Origin: Streptomyces fragilis
GTDB lineage: Bacteria; Actinomycetota; Actinomycetes; Streptomycetales; Streptomycetaceae
Assembly: GCF_003112515.1 (NCBI RefSeq)
Contig: NZ_BEVZ01000007.1
Span: 1-64,000, forward strand
Reading direction: 5' to 3'
Length of the DNA stretch: 64,000 nt
Part shown: positions 1-9,187 of the stretch, piece after piece
Position numbering within the stretch: the first letter of the stretch is position 1
Layout of the letters: every line of letters starts with the position of its first letter
Notes under the pieces: model-generated
The model's input: only the letters and a program-made list of their open reading frames with translations
Told to the model about the DNA's origin: nothing
The model's database searches: none
Translations under genes and position numbers: made by a program

Positions 1-1367
1 GGCAGGTTCAGCGCGAAGCCGATGCCGGGGCCGAGCAGCGACATGATCGTGTAGGTCAGGACCGCGGAGACCGCCAGCGACAGCAGCGCGACGAAACCGA
101 GGCCGCGGTAGTACGTCAGCAGGTAGATCACGACGAGCGCGAGGCCGATGGCGCCGGCGATCAGACCGCCCTGGAGCTGTTCGCTGCCGAGGGCCGGGGT
201 GACCGTGGTGACGCTGTCCTCCTCGAAGGTCAGCGGGAGGGCGCCGTAGGACAGCATGTTCGCCAGGGCCTGGGCCTCCTCCTGGCCGAAGCTGCCGGAG
301 ATCTCGGCGTTGCCGCCGGTCAGCGCCTCGCTGACGCGCGGGTCGGAGACGACCTCGCCGTCGAGCACGATGGCGAACTGGTTCTGCGGGCTGGGCTGGG
401 TGGCCAGCTTGCCGGTGATGTCGCCGAACTTCTTCCGGCCCTCGGAGGTGAACTCCATGGTGACGGTCCAGCCGGCGCCGGTCTGGGTGTTCAGGACGGC
501 CTGGGCGTCGTCGACGTCGGTGCCGTCGACCTCGGCGGGGCCGAGGATGTACTTCTGCCACGGACCCTCGCCGTTGCGGCCGCAGGCGACGGTGGCGTCC
601 TCGGGCTTGCTGTCCTTGCCGGCGGTGGCGCGCTGCTCGGGGTCGGTGCAGTCGAGCTTGGCGTAGGCGGCCTGCACCTTCTCGTCGACCGGCGCGGTGG
701 TCTGCGCGGGCACGGGGTTCTCCGCCGGGGCCTCGGAGGCGCCGGTGGCGTCCGGGGAGGGGGTGGCGGTGGCGGCCTTGAGGCCCTCGGTCAGCGCACG
801 GCCCTGGGGCGAGGCGGAGGCCTTCGCGGACGGGTCGGAGGCCTCGGGGGCGGAGGGCGACGCGTCGGTCTTGCCCGACGGATCGGCCTTGCCCGTGGGG
901 TCGGCCGACGGGGAGGCCCCGTCGGTGGCGCCCGGCGTCGGAACCGCGGCCTCGCCGCCGGAGACGTCGAGCTGCACCACGGGACGGAAGTACAGCTTGG
1001 CGGTGGTGCCGACCTGGTCCCGGGCCTGCTGCGAGTTGGTGCCCTTGGGGACGTTGACGATGATGTTCTTGTCGCCCTGGGTCTGAACCTCGGCCTCGGA
1101 GACGCCCAGGCCGTTGACCCGGCGCTCCATGATGTCGACCGCCGTGGCCATGTTCGTCGGGTTGATCGCCGACTCCTGACCCTTCTCGGCGACCGCGCGC
1201 AGCGTGATGCTGGTGCCGCCGGCCAGGTCGATGCCGAGACGCGGGGTGGTGTGGCCGGAGACGAACATGCCTCCGGTGAGCGCCACCAGGGCGATCAGGA
1301 TCAGGGCGAGGGCGCGTCCCGGCTTGCCCGGCGCGTTCGCGCTGCGGCCCTTCTTAGGTGCTGCCAC
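1..1367 (-). CDS. secD: Protein translocase subunit SecD (C-terminus cut by window edge)
   Basis: SecD is an inner-membrane partner of SecYEG that uses the proton gradient to pull exported proteins across. The visible 455 residues begin with a GTG at 1367, preceded by a GAGGGAG Shine-Dalgarno about 10 bases away. There is an N-terminal membrane segment near residues 18-37, then the periplasmic P1 part with the conserved HTTPRLGIDLAGGTSI stretch. Next is a long Ala/Ser/Pro/Thr-rich insert (about residues 125-205), common in streptomycete SecD and absent from E. coli. The first membrane helices of the C-terminal bundle end in GPGIGFALNLP at the edge. Roughly the last 100 or so residues lie outside. 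It follows yajC on the same strand, as in the usual yajC-secD-secF cluster. Confidence 0.95.
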   Translation of the reverse strand, partial: MAAPKKGRSANAPGKPGRALALILIALVALTGGMFVSGHTTPRLGIDLAGGTSITLRAVAEKGQESAINPTNMATAVDIMERRVNGLGVSEAEVQTQGDKNIIVNVPKGTNSQQARDQVGTTAKLYFRPVVQLDVSGGEAAVPTPGATDGASPSADPTGKADPSGKTDASPSAPEASDPSAKASASPQGRALTEGLKAATATPSPDATGASEAPAENPVPAQTTAPVDEKVQAAYAKLDCTDPEQRATAGKDSKPEDATVACGRNGEGPWQKYILGPAEVDGTDVDDAQAVLNTQTGAGWTVTMEFTSEGRKKFGDITGKLATQPSPQNQFAIVLDGEVVSDPRVSEALTGGNAEISGSFGQEEAQALANMLSYGALPLTFEEDSVTTVTPALGSEQLQGGLIAGAIGLALVVIYLLTYYRGLGFVALLSLAVSAVLTYTIMSLLGPGIGFALNL

Positions 1368-1510
1368 CTTCTCGTACTCCCTCTCGGGCCGCCGCGCGCA
1401 CCTGTGCGGTCGGCGGACGGCCATGACAAGTTCGGACCCCGTACGGAACGCGGGCGTTCCCCCCCGGGGTGCGCGGGGCGCGACCGGTCACCCCCCACGC
1501 CGGAGCGTGC

Positions 1511-1957
1511 CTACTTGGCGTCGGACTCGCCGTCGGTCTTCCTCGGCTCGTCCTCGGCCTTCTTGCCCAGGTCGACGACCTGCTCGTCGGCGACGGCACG
1601 GGTGTCCGCGTCGGCGTCCTCGTCGGTGAGGGAGGAGGCGTCGTCGGGGACGACGTCGTCCTTCAGCTCGGCCTCGATGCCGTGCACGATGCGGTTGTAC
1701 TCGTCATCGGTCAGGACCGCGCCGATGGAGTTCTTCGCGAAGAGCAGCTCCACGCCGGGACCCGCGTCGAGCAGGACCGTCTCGTCGCTGACCTCCTTGA
1801 CCGTGGCGTACATGCCCCCGATCGTCCGGACGCCGGTACCGGGCTGCATCTGATTCCGCATCTCGGCGGCCTGCTGCTGCTTCTTCTTGGCCGAGCGGGT
1901 CATCAGGAACATGGCCCCGATAAGAATGATGAACGGGAAAAGGGTCAAGATATCCAC
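1511..1957 (-). CDS. yajC: Preprotein translocase subunit YajC
   Basis: YajC is the small single-span accessory subunit of the SecDF-YajC complex. The GTG at 1957 gives 148 residues. An AAGGAAA Shine-Dalgarno lies about 10 bases upstream, and the product begins VDILTLFPFIILIGAMF, which places the membrane helix at the very N-terminus as in all YajC proteins. A longer open frame exists to 2071 but adds an Arg-rich, implausible leader. The cytoplasmic part has the family motif GTGVRTIGGMYATV. The last 45 residues are acidic and poorly conserved. It sits 143 bases upstream of secD and downstream of ruvB, probably as part of one long transcript. Confidence 0.95.
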   Translation of the reverse strand: MDILTLFPFIILIGAMFLMTRSAKKKQQQAAEMRNQMQPGTGVRTIGGMYATVKEVSDETVLLDAGPGVELLFAKNSIGAVLTDDEYNRIVHGIEAELKDDVVPDDASSLTDEDADADTRAVADEQVVDLGKKAEDEPRKTDGESDAK

Positions 1958-2137
1958 GGGACGGAGATTTCCTTCGCACGACCGCGATCGTGAGCGGCCT
2001 GTTGACGGGGGCTGGGGTGGGCGCCGCCCACAGGGGCGGCATCGGCGGAGTCTAAGCGAGCCCGCGCGCATGGAACAACGCCCAGCATGTCACCGGGGTT
2101 CCTTCCGTAGCGAGCTTTACCTCCCGTCACACGCCCC

Positions 2138-3232
2138 TCACGCCCCGAACAGGTCGCCTTGTCCGTTCCCCGCCGTCCTGCCCGCGGCGCCGGGCGCCGA
2201 GGCGCCCGGCGGGGTGAGCCCCAGGTGGGCCCAGGCCGCGGGGGTGGCGATCCGGCCGCGGGGCGTGCGGGCCAGCAGGCCCTCCCGCACCAGGAACGGC
2301 TCGGCGACCTCCTCGACCGTCTCGCGCTCCTCCCCCACGGCCACGGCCAGCGTGGACAGACCCACCGGGCCGCCGCCGAACAGCTTGAGCAGCGCCTCCA
2401 GCACGCCCCGGTCCAGCCGGTCCAGCCCGCGGGTGTCCACCTCGTACACCTGGAGCGCCGCGGAAGCCACCTCACGGGTGATGACGCCGTCCGCCTTGAC
2501 CTGCGCGTAGTCGCGCACGCGGCGCAGCAGCCGGTTGGCGATGCGGGGGGTGCCGCGGGAGCGGCCGGCGATCTCGGCGGCGCCCTCGGCGTCGATCTCC
2601 ACGTCGAGCAGCCGGGCCGAGCGGTGGATGACGCGCTCCAGCTCGTCGGGGGCGTAGAACTCCATGTGCGCGGTGAACCCGAAGCGGTCCCGCAGCGGCG
2701 GCGGCAGCAGTCCGGCCCGGGTGGTGGCCCCGACCAGGGTGAACGGGGGCAGTTCCAGCGGGATGGCGGTCGCGCCGGGGCCCTTGCCGACGACCACGTC
2801 GACCCGGAAGTCCTCCATGGCCATGTACAGCATCTCCTCGGCGGGCCGCGACATGCGGTGGATCTCGTCGAGGAAGAGGACCTCGCCCTCCTGGAGCGAG
2901 GAGAGGATCGCGGCGAGGTCGCCGGCGTGCTGGATGGCCGGGCCGCTGGTGATGCGGATCGGGGCGCCCATCTCGGCCGCGATGATCATGGAGAGGGTGG
3001 TCTTGCCCAGGCCGGGCGCGCCGGAGAGCAGCACGTGGTCGGCGGTGGCGCCGCGGGCGCGGGCGGCCCGCAGCACCAGGTCGAGCTGCTCGCGGACCTT
3101 CTCCTGACCGATGAACTCGCCCAGGTCCTTGGGGCGCAGCGCGGCCTCGACGGCCTGGTCCTCGCCGTCCGCGGAGGCGCCGACCAGCCGCTCGGGGGCG
3201 GTGAGGTCGTCGGTGGTGTCGTCCCAGTTCAC
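2138..3232 (-). CDS. ruvB: Holliday junction branch migration helicase RuvB
   Basis: RuvB is the hexameric AAA+ motor that drives branch migration of Holliday junctions bound by RuvA. The 364-residue product has the Walker A motif GAPGLGKTT (about residues 70-78), Walker B DEIHRMS, the arginine-finger region GATTRAGLLPPPLRDRFG, and the C-terminal winged helix with RTPRGR. Length is slightly above the usual 340-360 because of a Gly/Ala-rich tail. It starts 9 bases after the ruvA stop, so the order ruvC-ruvA-ruvB is a tight operon. No LexA-type box was checked beyond inspection. Confidence 0.98.
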   Translation of the reverse strand: MNWDDTTDDLTAPERLVGASADGEDQAVEAALRPKDLGEFIGQEKVREQLDLVLRAARARGATADHVLLSGAPGLGKTTLSMIIAAEMGAPIRITSGPAIQHAGDLAAILSSLQEGEVLFLDEIHRMSRPAEEMLYMAMEDFRVDVVVGKGPGATAIPLELPPFTLVGATTRAGLLPPPLRDRFGFTAHMEFYAPDELERVIHRSARLLDVEIDAEGAAEIAGRSRGTPRIANRLLRRVRDYAQVKADGVITREVASAALQVYEVDTRGLDRLDRGVLEALLKLFGGGPVGLSTLAVAVGEERETVEEVAEPFLVREGLLARTPRGRIATPAAWAHLGLTPPGASAPGAAGRTAGNGQGDLFGA

Positions 3233-3241
3233 CCAGGTCTC

Positions 3242-3856
3242 CTAGCGGGCTCGGTTGAGGGTCTGCAGCGCGGCCTTCAGCAGGCGCCCGACCTGCGGGT
3301 CGGCCTCCGCCTCGGCCTGCGGGGCGACCGCGTCGACGGCCTCGTCGGCCTCGCGGGCCGCGTAGCCGAGGCCGACCAGGGCGGCGTGCAGCTGCTCGCG
3401 CCAGCCGGCCGGGCCGGGAGCGAGGCCGGCTGCGGGGCGGGCGGGCGAGCCGACGGGCGCGCCGAGCCGGTCCTTGAGCTCCAGCAGCAGCTTCTGGGCG
3501 CCCTTCTTGCCGATGCCGGGGACGGCGGTGAGCGCCTTCTCGTCGCCGGAGGCCACCGCGCGGCGCAGCGCGTCGGGGCTGTGCACGGCGAGCATGGCCT
3601 GGGCGAGGCGGGGGCCGACGCCGCTGGCCGTCTGCAGCAGCTCGAAGACCTGCCGCTCGTCGTCGTCGGCGAAGCCGTAGAGCGTCAGGGAGTCCTCGCG
3701 CACCACCAGCGAGGTGGCCAGGCGGGCGTTCTCCCCCTGGCGGAGCCGGGAGAGGGTGTCGGGGGTGCACTGGACGGCGATGCCGATGCCGCCCACCTCG
3801 ACCACGGCGGAGTCCGGGGCGAGGGCGGCGACCGGGCCGCTCACGAAGACGATCAT
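3242..3856 (-). CDS. ruvA: Holliday junction DNA-binding protein RuvA
   Basis: RuvA is the tetrameric junction-binding subunit that loads RuvB. The ATG at 3856 overlaps the ruvC stop by 4 bases (ATGA), which fixes the start and gives 204 residues. The order of parts is the N-terminal OB fold (MIVFVSGPVAAL, with SLTLYGFADDDE), then helix-hairpin-helix motifs (TASGVGPRLAQAML and VPGIGKKGAQKLLLEL). A flexible Ala/Pro linker follows, then the C-terminal RuvB-binding domain (ALVGLGYAAREADEAV). All expected elements are present. Confidence 0.97.
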   Translation of the reverse strand: MIVFVSGPVAALAPDSAVVEVGGIGIAVQCTPDTLSRLRQGENARLATSLVVREDSLTLYGFADDDERQVFELLQTASGVGPRLAQAMLAVHSPDALRRAVASGDEKALTAVPGIGKKGAQKLLLELKDRLGAPVGSPARPAAGLAPGPAGWREQLHAALVGLGYAAREADEAVDAVAPQAEAEADPQVGRLLKAALQTLNRAR

Positions 3857-4506
3857 GACGGGCGGCCTTTCGGTTGCGGGGTGTCGGCCTGCGGGGGGTC
3901 GACCGGGGAGGACGGGGCGCCGGGTGAGGGCTCCGGGGGGCGGGCCCTGGCCGGACGGGGCCGGCCGAGGGTGCGCGTGGTGTGCTGGTTGCGCAGTGCC
4001 TGCCGGTCCACCGCCATCTGCAGGCGGTTCTGCGCGGGGGCGCGCCAGATGTGGCAGATGGCCAGCGCCAGCGCGTCCGCCGCGTCGGCCGGCTTCGGCG
4101 GCGCGTCCAGCCGCAGCAGGCGCGTGACCATGGCCCCGACCTGCGCCTTGTCGGCGCGGCCGCTGCCGGTGACGGCGGCCTTGACCTCGCTGGGGGTGTG
4201 CAGCGCGACGGGGATGCCCCGCCGGGCCGCGCAGACCATGGCGACGGCGCTGGCCTGGGCGGTGCCCATCACGGTGCTGACGTTGTGCTGGGCGAAGACC
4301 CGCTCCACGGCGACGAACTCGGGCCGGTACTCGTCCAGCCACCGCTCGAGCCCTTGCTCCAGGGCGACCAGCCGGAGCGCGGGCTCGGCGTCCACGGGCG
4401 TGCGGACCACGCCGACGCCGCGCATGGTCAGCGGCCGCCCGGCGACCCCTTCCACCACGCCGACGCCGCACCGGGTCAGCCCCGGGTCCACCCCCAGTAC
4501 CCGCAC
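3853..4506 (-). CDS. ruvC: Crossover junction endodeoxyribonuclease RuvC
   Basis: RuvC resolves Holliday junctions with an RNase H-like active site. The GTG at 4506 has a strong AGGAGG Shine-Dalgarno and gives 217 residues. The acidic residues are visible in GVDPGLTRCG (Asp7), in VAVERVFAQHN (Glu), and in the C-terminal PADAADALALAICH pair of Asp residues. The last 40 or so residues form a Pro/Arg-rich tail beyond the enzyme core, typical of streptomycetes. It is the first gene of the ruvCAB group, after a hairpin that separates it from the yebC-family gene. Confidence 0.97.
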   Translation of the reverse strand: MRVLGVDPGLTRCGVGVVEGVAGRPLTMRGVGVVRTPVDAEPALRLVALEQGLERWLDEYRPEFVAVERVFAQHNVSTVMGTAQASAVAMVCAARRGIPVALHTPSEVKAAVTGSGRADKAQVGAMVTRLLRLDAPPKPADAADALALAICHIWRAPAQNRLQMAVDRQALRNQHTTRTLGRPRPARARPPEPSPGAPSSPVDPPQADTPQPKGRPS

Positions 4507-4600
4507 AGCGTTCGCCTCCTGGCTCGTTCCCGCGTTCGTTCACCTGTTCCCGCAGGCAGGAAGGCTATCGCGCCGCACCGACAGCAGGGCCGAAGCGAAC

Positions 4601-4638
4601 GGCGGGCCGGGGGAACGTGTCCGTCCCGCCGGCCCGCC
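4601..4638. terminator. Hairpin between yebC-family gene and ruvC
   Basis: GGCGGGCCGG at 4601-4610 is the exact reverse complement of 4629-4638, with an 18-base loop. It lies just after the stop of the YebC-family gene and before ruvC, where a factor-independent GC-rich terminator would be expected. There is no U tract, as is normal in Streptomyces. Confidence 0.6.
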
Positions 4639-4664
4639 GCGGCGCCGCGTCCAGGTGACGCCCC

Positions 4665-5417
4665 TCAGGCGTCGACCTTCTCCATGACCTCGTCGGAGAC
4701 GTCGAAGTTGGCGTAGACGTTCTGCACGTCGTCGCTGTCCTCGAGCGCGTCGATCAGCTTGAAGATCTTGCGCGCGCCCTCCTCGTCCAGCTCGACCTGC
4801 ATGGTCGGGACGAAGTTGGCGTCGGCCGAGTCGTAGTCGATGCCGGCCTCCTGGAGGGCGGTGCGGACCGCGACCAGGTCGGTGGCCTCGCTGATGACCT
4901 CGAAGGTCTCGCCGAGGTCGTTGACCTCCTCGGCGCCCGCGTCCAGGACCGCGCCGAGGACGTCGTCCTCGGTCAGCTCGCCCTTGGGGACGATCACCAC
5001 GCCCTTGCGGTGGAAGAGGTACGACACCGAACCGGGGTCGGCCATCGAACCGCCGTTGCGGGTCATGGCGACCCGGACGTCGGAGGCGGCGCGGTTGCGG
5101 TTGTCGGTGAGGCACTCGATGAGCACCGCGACGCCGTTGGGGCCGTAGCCCTCGTACATGATCGTCTCGTAGTCGACGCCGCCGGCCTCGAGGCCGCCGC
5201 CGCGCTTGACGGCCGAGTCGATGTTCTTGTTCGGGACCGACGACTTCTTGGCCTTCTGGATGGCGTCGAAGAGCGTCGGGTTGCCGTCCGGGTCGGCGCC
5301 GCCGGTCCGCGCAGCGACCTCGATGTTCTTGATCAGCTTCGCGAAGAGCTTGCCGCGCTTGGCGTCGATGACGGCCTTCTTGTGCTTCGTCGTGGCCCAT
5401 TTAGAGTGGCCGGACAT
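4665..5417 (-). CDS. YebC/PmpR-family DNA-binding transcriptional regulator
   Basis: This 250-residue protein is a full-length YebC/TACO1-family member. It opens with the family hallmark MSGHSKWATTKHKKAVIDAK and contains NKNIDSAVKRG, the YEGYGPNGVAVLIE core and an acidic C-terminal domain (ALEDSDDVQNVYANFDV). The ATG is preceded by AAGGAGA. Members bind DNA as regulators, and some relieve ribosome stalling at proline runs. Which role applies here cannot be told from sequence. Its place between pdxT and ruvC matches the mycobacterial order. Confidence 0.93.
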   Translation of the reverse strand: MSGHSKWATTKHKKAVIDAKRGKLFAKLIKNIEVAARTGGADPDGNPTLFDAIQKAKKSSVPNKNIDSAVKRGGGLEAGGVDYETIMYEGYGPNGVAVLIECLTDNRNRAASDVRVAMTRNGGSMADPGSVSYLFHRKGVVIVPKGELTEDDVLGAVLDAGAEEVNDLGETFEVISEATDLVAVRTALQEAGIDYDSADANFVPTMQVELDEEGARKIFKLIDALEDSDDVQNVYANFDVSDEVMEKVDA

Positions 5418-5464
5418 CTGCCTGTCTCCTTCGCGTAACCCATCACCTACGAACGGCAGAGATC

Positions 5465-6082
5465 CTACAAGGCTCCCGCTGTCCGCTTCGCCCGCACCAT
5501 GTCGGTGAAGAGCGCGTGCACCCGGTGGTCGCCGGTCAGCTCCGGGTGGAACGCGGTGGCCAGGGCGTCGCCCTGACGCACGGCGACCACCGCGCCCTCG
5601 TGCCGGGCGAGGACCTCCACGCCCTGCCCGACCTTCTCGGCCAGGGGCGCGCGGATGAACACCCCCGTCACCGGACCGCCCTCCACGCCGGCCACCTTCA
5701 GCGGCGCCTCGAAGGACTCGTTCTGCCGCCCGAAGGCATTGCGGCGCACGGTCATGTCGATGCCGCCGACGCTCTGCTGGCCCGAGCGCGGATCGGCGAT
5801 CCGGTCGGCGAGCAGGATCATCCCGGCGCAGGTCCCGTACACCGGCATCCCGGCCCGCACCCGCTCGCGCAGCGGCTCCAGCAGTCCGAACGTCTCGGCC
5901 AGCTTGGAGATCACGGTCGACTCCCCGCCCGGCAGGACCAGGCCGTCGACGGCGGCCAGCTCCTGCGGGCGGCGGACCGTGACCGGCGCGGCGCCGGCCC
6001 GGTCCAGCGCCGCGAGGTGTTCCCTGACGTCGCCCTGCAGGGCCAGGACGCCGATCACAGGACGGTCGTGCTCCGTCGTCAT
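5465..6082 (-). CDS. pdxT: Pyridoxal 5'-phosphate synthase glutaminase subunit PdxT
   Basis: PdxT hydrolyses glutamine and channels ammonia to PdxS for ribose-5-phosphate-dependent PLP synthesis. The 205 residues contain the motif GVLALQGDVREH, PGGESTVISKL, the nucleophile elbow GTCAGM with the catalytic Cys, and the FHPEL His/Glu pair. The ATG at 6082 is chosen because the family starts close to VIGVLALQG. A GTG at 6094 overlaps the pdxS stop as GTGA and would add four residues. Neither has a clear Shine-Dalgarno, so translation is probably coupled to pdxS. Confidence 0.95.
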   Translation of the reverse strand: MTTEHDRPVIGVLALQGDVREHLAALDRAGAAPVTVRRPQELAAVDGLVLPGGESTVISKLAETFGLLEPLRERVRAGMPVYGTCAGMILLADRIADPRSGQQSVGGIDMTVRRNAFGRQNESFEAPLKVAGVEGGPVTGVFIRAPLAEKVGQGVEVLARHEGAVVAVRQGDALATAFHPELTGDHRVHALFTDMVRAKRTAGAL

Positions 6083-6090
6083 CTGCTGTG

Positions 6091-7008
<918 letters not shown>

Positions 7009-7129
7009 GCCTCACAGGGGGTAAAGAGGGGTGTTGTCCTTGTGAGGAAACGCCGCGGGGCGGGGGCGGGACAAGAGCCAATGTTCAGGTCGTGGCCTGC
7101 CCCGGGCACCCGCGCGGTGCGCCGCCGGG

Positions 7130-7672
7130 TCAGTTCACCCGCTCGACGAGGGCGGCGGGCGCCTCGTCGTCCATCTCGAAGGCCATCGGGAACGGGGCGT
7201 GCCCGGCCAGGCGGAACCAGCGCACCTTGCGGTGGCGGCGCAGGGCGCGGGCGGCGCGGACGGCGTCGTTGTGGAAGCGGCGGGCCATCGGCACGCGGCG
7301 CACCGCCTCGGCGAGTTCGCGGACCGTCTCCTCGCCGCCGGGGGCCTCGCGGACGCCCTCGACCTGCTGCGCCTCGGCGAACACCGCGCGCAGCGCCTGG
7401 CTGAGCTCGCTCTCGGCGATCTCCCGGTGTTCCTCCTCCGCCTGGCGGGCGGCGTGGGCCGCCTCGTACAGCACGATCGACGCGGCCGGGTCGAGCACGC
7501 CGGCGGTCGCCAGCTCCTGGGCGACGGAGGCGCGGCGCAGCAGCTGCGCGTCCAGGGCGGCGCGGGCGGCGTCGATCCGGGCGTGCAGGCGGTCGAGGCG
7601 GCCGGCGGTCCAGCTCAGGTACAGCCCGATCGCGACGAGGGCGACGAGGATCCAGATCAGCGTTGCGGTCAC
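7130..7672 (-). CDS. LemA-like membrane-anchored helical protein
   Basis: This 180-residue protein has one N-terminal membrane helix (about residues 3-22, TLIWILVALVAIGLYLSW), followed by a long, mostly helical soluble part. The segment RLDRLHARIDAARAALDAQL and the later RRFHNDAVRAARALRR resemble the LemA fold, in which a signal-anchor precedes a four-helix bundle ending in a conserved FN-x-A region. LemA function is poorly known. It is the last gene before a 348-base gap, downstream of pimA and upstream of pdxS in the transcription direction. Confidence 0.6.
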   Translation of the reverse strand: MTATLIWILVALVAIGLYLSWTAGRLDRLHARIDAARAALDAQLLRRASVAQELATAGVLDPAASIVLYEAAHAARQAEEEHREIAESELSQALRAVFAEAQQVEGVREAPGGEETVRELAEAVRRVPMARRFHNDAVRAARALRRHRKVRWFRLAGHAPFPMAFEMDDEAPAALVERVN

Positions 7673-8020
7673 GCCCGGCAGCGTATCCGCCCGGCCCGAG
7701 CCCCCGTGCGGGACGGTTCCCGCCGGGGGCCGCGGCCCTGCGGAGCGGGGTCCCCGTGCGGACGGGGCCGACGGGGCCGGGGCCCTGGGGCCCTCAGGGG
7801 GCGAGGGCAGGCTCGTTCACCCCGCGGGCAATCGTGCCGCTGAGCGGTGCGGGTCCCCTCGGACGAAGTCCGGGGGGAGGGTGGGCGCAGGGCGGTGGGT
7901 ACGCGCGGGACGGTTCGCTCCACGGGACCCGAGCCGCCCCGGGAGGCTGCCCGGACGTACCGGGAGCGGGCCGCACGGCCGAAGGCTCACGCCGGAGGGG
8001 AGGTGCCGCCCGCGCGGGGG
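7673..8020. other. 348-base gap with no gene seen
   Basis: Very GC-rich spacer between the end of pimA and the start of the LemA-like gene. Open frames on both strands here have no recognisable similarity or ribosome sites and look like composition artefacts. I see only runs of CGGGGCC-type words and no convincing hairpin or promoter. Confidence 0.5.
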
Positions 8021-9187
8021 TCAGTCGCGGGCGAGTCCCCAGCGGCGGGGGCGCAGACCCGTGGTGGCCTCGTCCGCCCCGACCGCCGCCGCTCCCGCCG
8101 TCACCGTCTCGTAGACGGACATGATGTCGGCGCCGACCGTCGCCCAGTCGAACCGCCGCACGTGCGCACTGCCCCGCTCCCGCAGCTCCGCACGGCGCGC
8201 GGGATCGCCCAGCAGCCGCACCGCCGCCTCCGCCAGCGCGTCCGCGTCCTCGTTGGCGAACAGCTCCCCCGCCACCCCGTGGTCCAGCACCTGCGCGAAC
8301 GCGTCCAGGTCGGAGGCCAGCACCGGCGCTCCCGCCGACAGCGCCTCGACCAGGATGATCCCGAAGCTCTCCCCGCCCGTGTTGGGCGCCACGTACAGGT
8401 CGACGGACCGCAGCAGGCGCGCCTTGTCCTCGTCGCTGACCATGCCGAGGAACTCCACCCGGGAGCGCAGCTCCGCGGGGAGCGAGGCCACCGCCTCCTC
8501 CTCGTCGCCGCGCCCCGCGACCAGCAGCCGCGTCTCCGGCCGGGCGGCGAGGATCCCCGGCAGCGCCCGCATCAGCACCGGCAGTCCCTTGCGCGGCTCG
8601 TCGATCCGTCCTATGAACCCGATCGTGCCGCCCTGCCAGTCGGGGTTCGGCTCGGCCTCGGCGAAGAAGTCGACGTCGACGCCGTTGGGGATGACCACCG
8701 CGTCGCCGCCCAGGTGCTCCACCAGTGTGCGCCGGGCATACTCGCTGACCGCGATCCGCGCGCTGATCTTCTCCAGCGCGGCCTGCAGGATCGAGTACGC
8801 GGCGATCATCGCCCGGGAGCGGGGGTTGGAGGTGTGGAAGGTGGCCACGATGGGTCCCGACGCCGCCCAGCACGCGAGCAGTCCCAGCGAGGGCGAGGCC
8901 GGCTCGTGGATGTGGATGACGTCGAACGCCCCGTCGTGCAGCCAGCGCCGCACCCGCGCCGCGGACAGGAACCCGAAGTTGAGCCGCGCCACCGAGCCGT
9001 TGTACGGCACCGGCACCGCGCGCCCGGCGGAGACCACGTAGGGCGGCAGCGGGGTGTCGTCGTCGGCCGGGGCCAGCACGGACACCTCGTGGCCCTGCCG
9101 CACGAAGTACTCGGCCAGGTCCCGGATGTGGAACTGGACGCCGCCGGGCACGTCCCAGGAGTACGGGCAGACGATGCCGATCCTCAC
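8021..9187 (-). CDS. pimA: Phosphatidylinositol alpha-mannosyltransferase PimA (GT4 family)
   Basis: PimA transfers the first mannose from GDP-mannose to phosphatidylinositol at the inner face of the membrane. The GTG at 9187 overlaps the upstream stop by 4 bases (GTGA) and gives 388 residues. The N-terminal half begins VRIGIVCPYSWDVPGGVQ with the family's PGGVQxHI element. The acceptor side has HIHEPASPSLGLLA. The GT-B nucleotide-sugar half shows FIGRIDEPRKGLPVLM and the E-x7-E motif in ESFGIILVEALSAG. The order pgsA-acyltransferase-pimA matches the mycobacterial PIM operon, which makes the assignment firm. Confidence 0.93.
   Translation of the reverse strand: MRIGIVCPYSWDVPGGVQFHIRDLAEYFVRQGHEVSVLAPADDDTPLPPYVVSAGRAVPVPYNGSVARLNFGFLSAARVRRWLHDGAFDVIHIHEPASPSLGLLACWAASGPIVATFHTSNPRSRAMIAAYSILQAALEKISARIAVSEYARRTLVEHLGGDAVVIPNGVDVDFFAEAEPNPDWQGGTIGFIGRIDEPRKGLPVLMRALPGILAARPETRLLVAGRGDEEEAVASLPAELRSRVEFLGMVSDEDKARLLRSVDLYVAPNTGGESFGIILVEALSAGAPVLASDLDAFAQVLDHGVAGELFANEDADALAEAAVRLLGDPARRAELRERGSAHVRRFDWATVGADIMSVYETVTAGAAAVGADEATTGLRPRRWGLARD

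Noticed and set aside
2159..4687. Very long open frame on the plus strand across ruvB-ruvA-ruvC
   Set aside because: It is antisense to three certain genes. In DNA this GC-rich, stops are rare in the shadow frames, and its translation is Gly/Ala/Val filler with no ribosome site.
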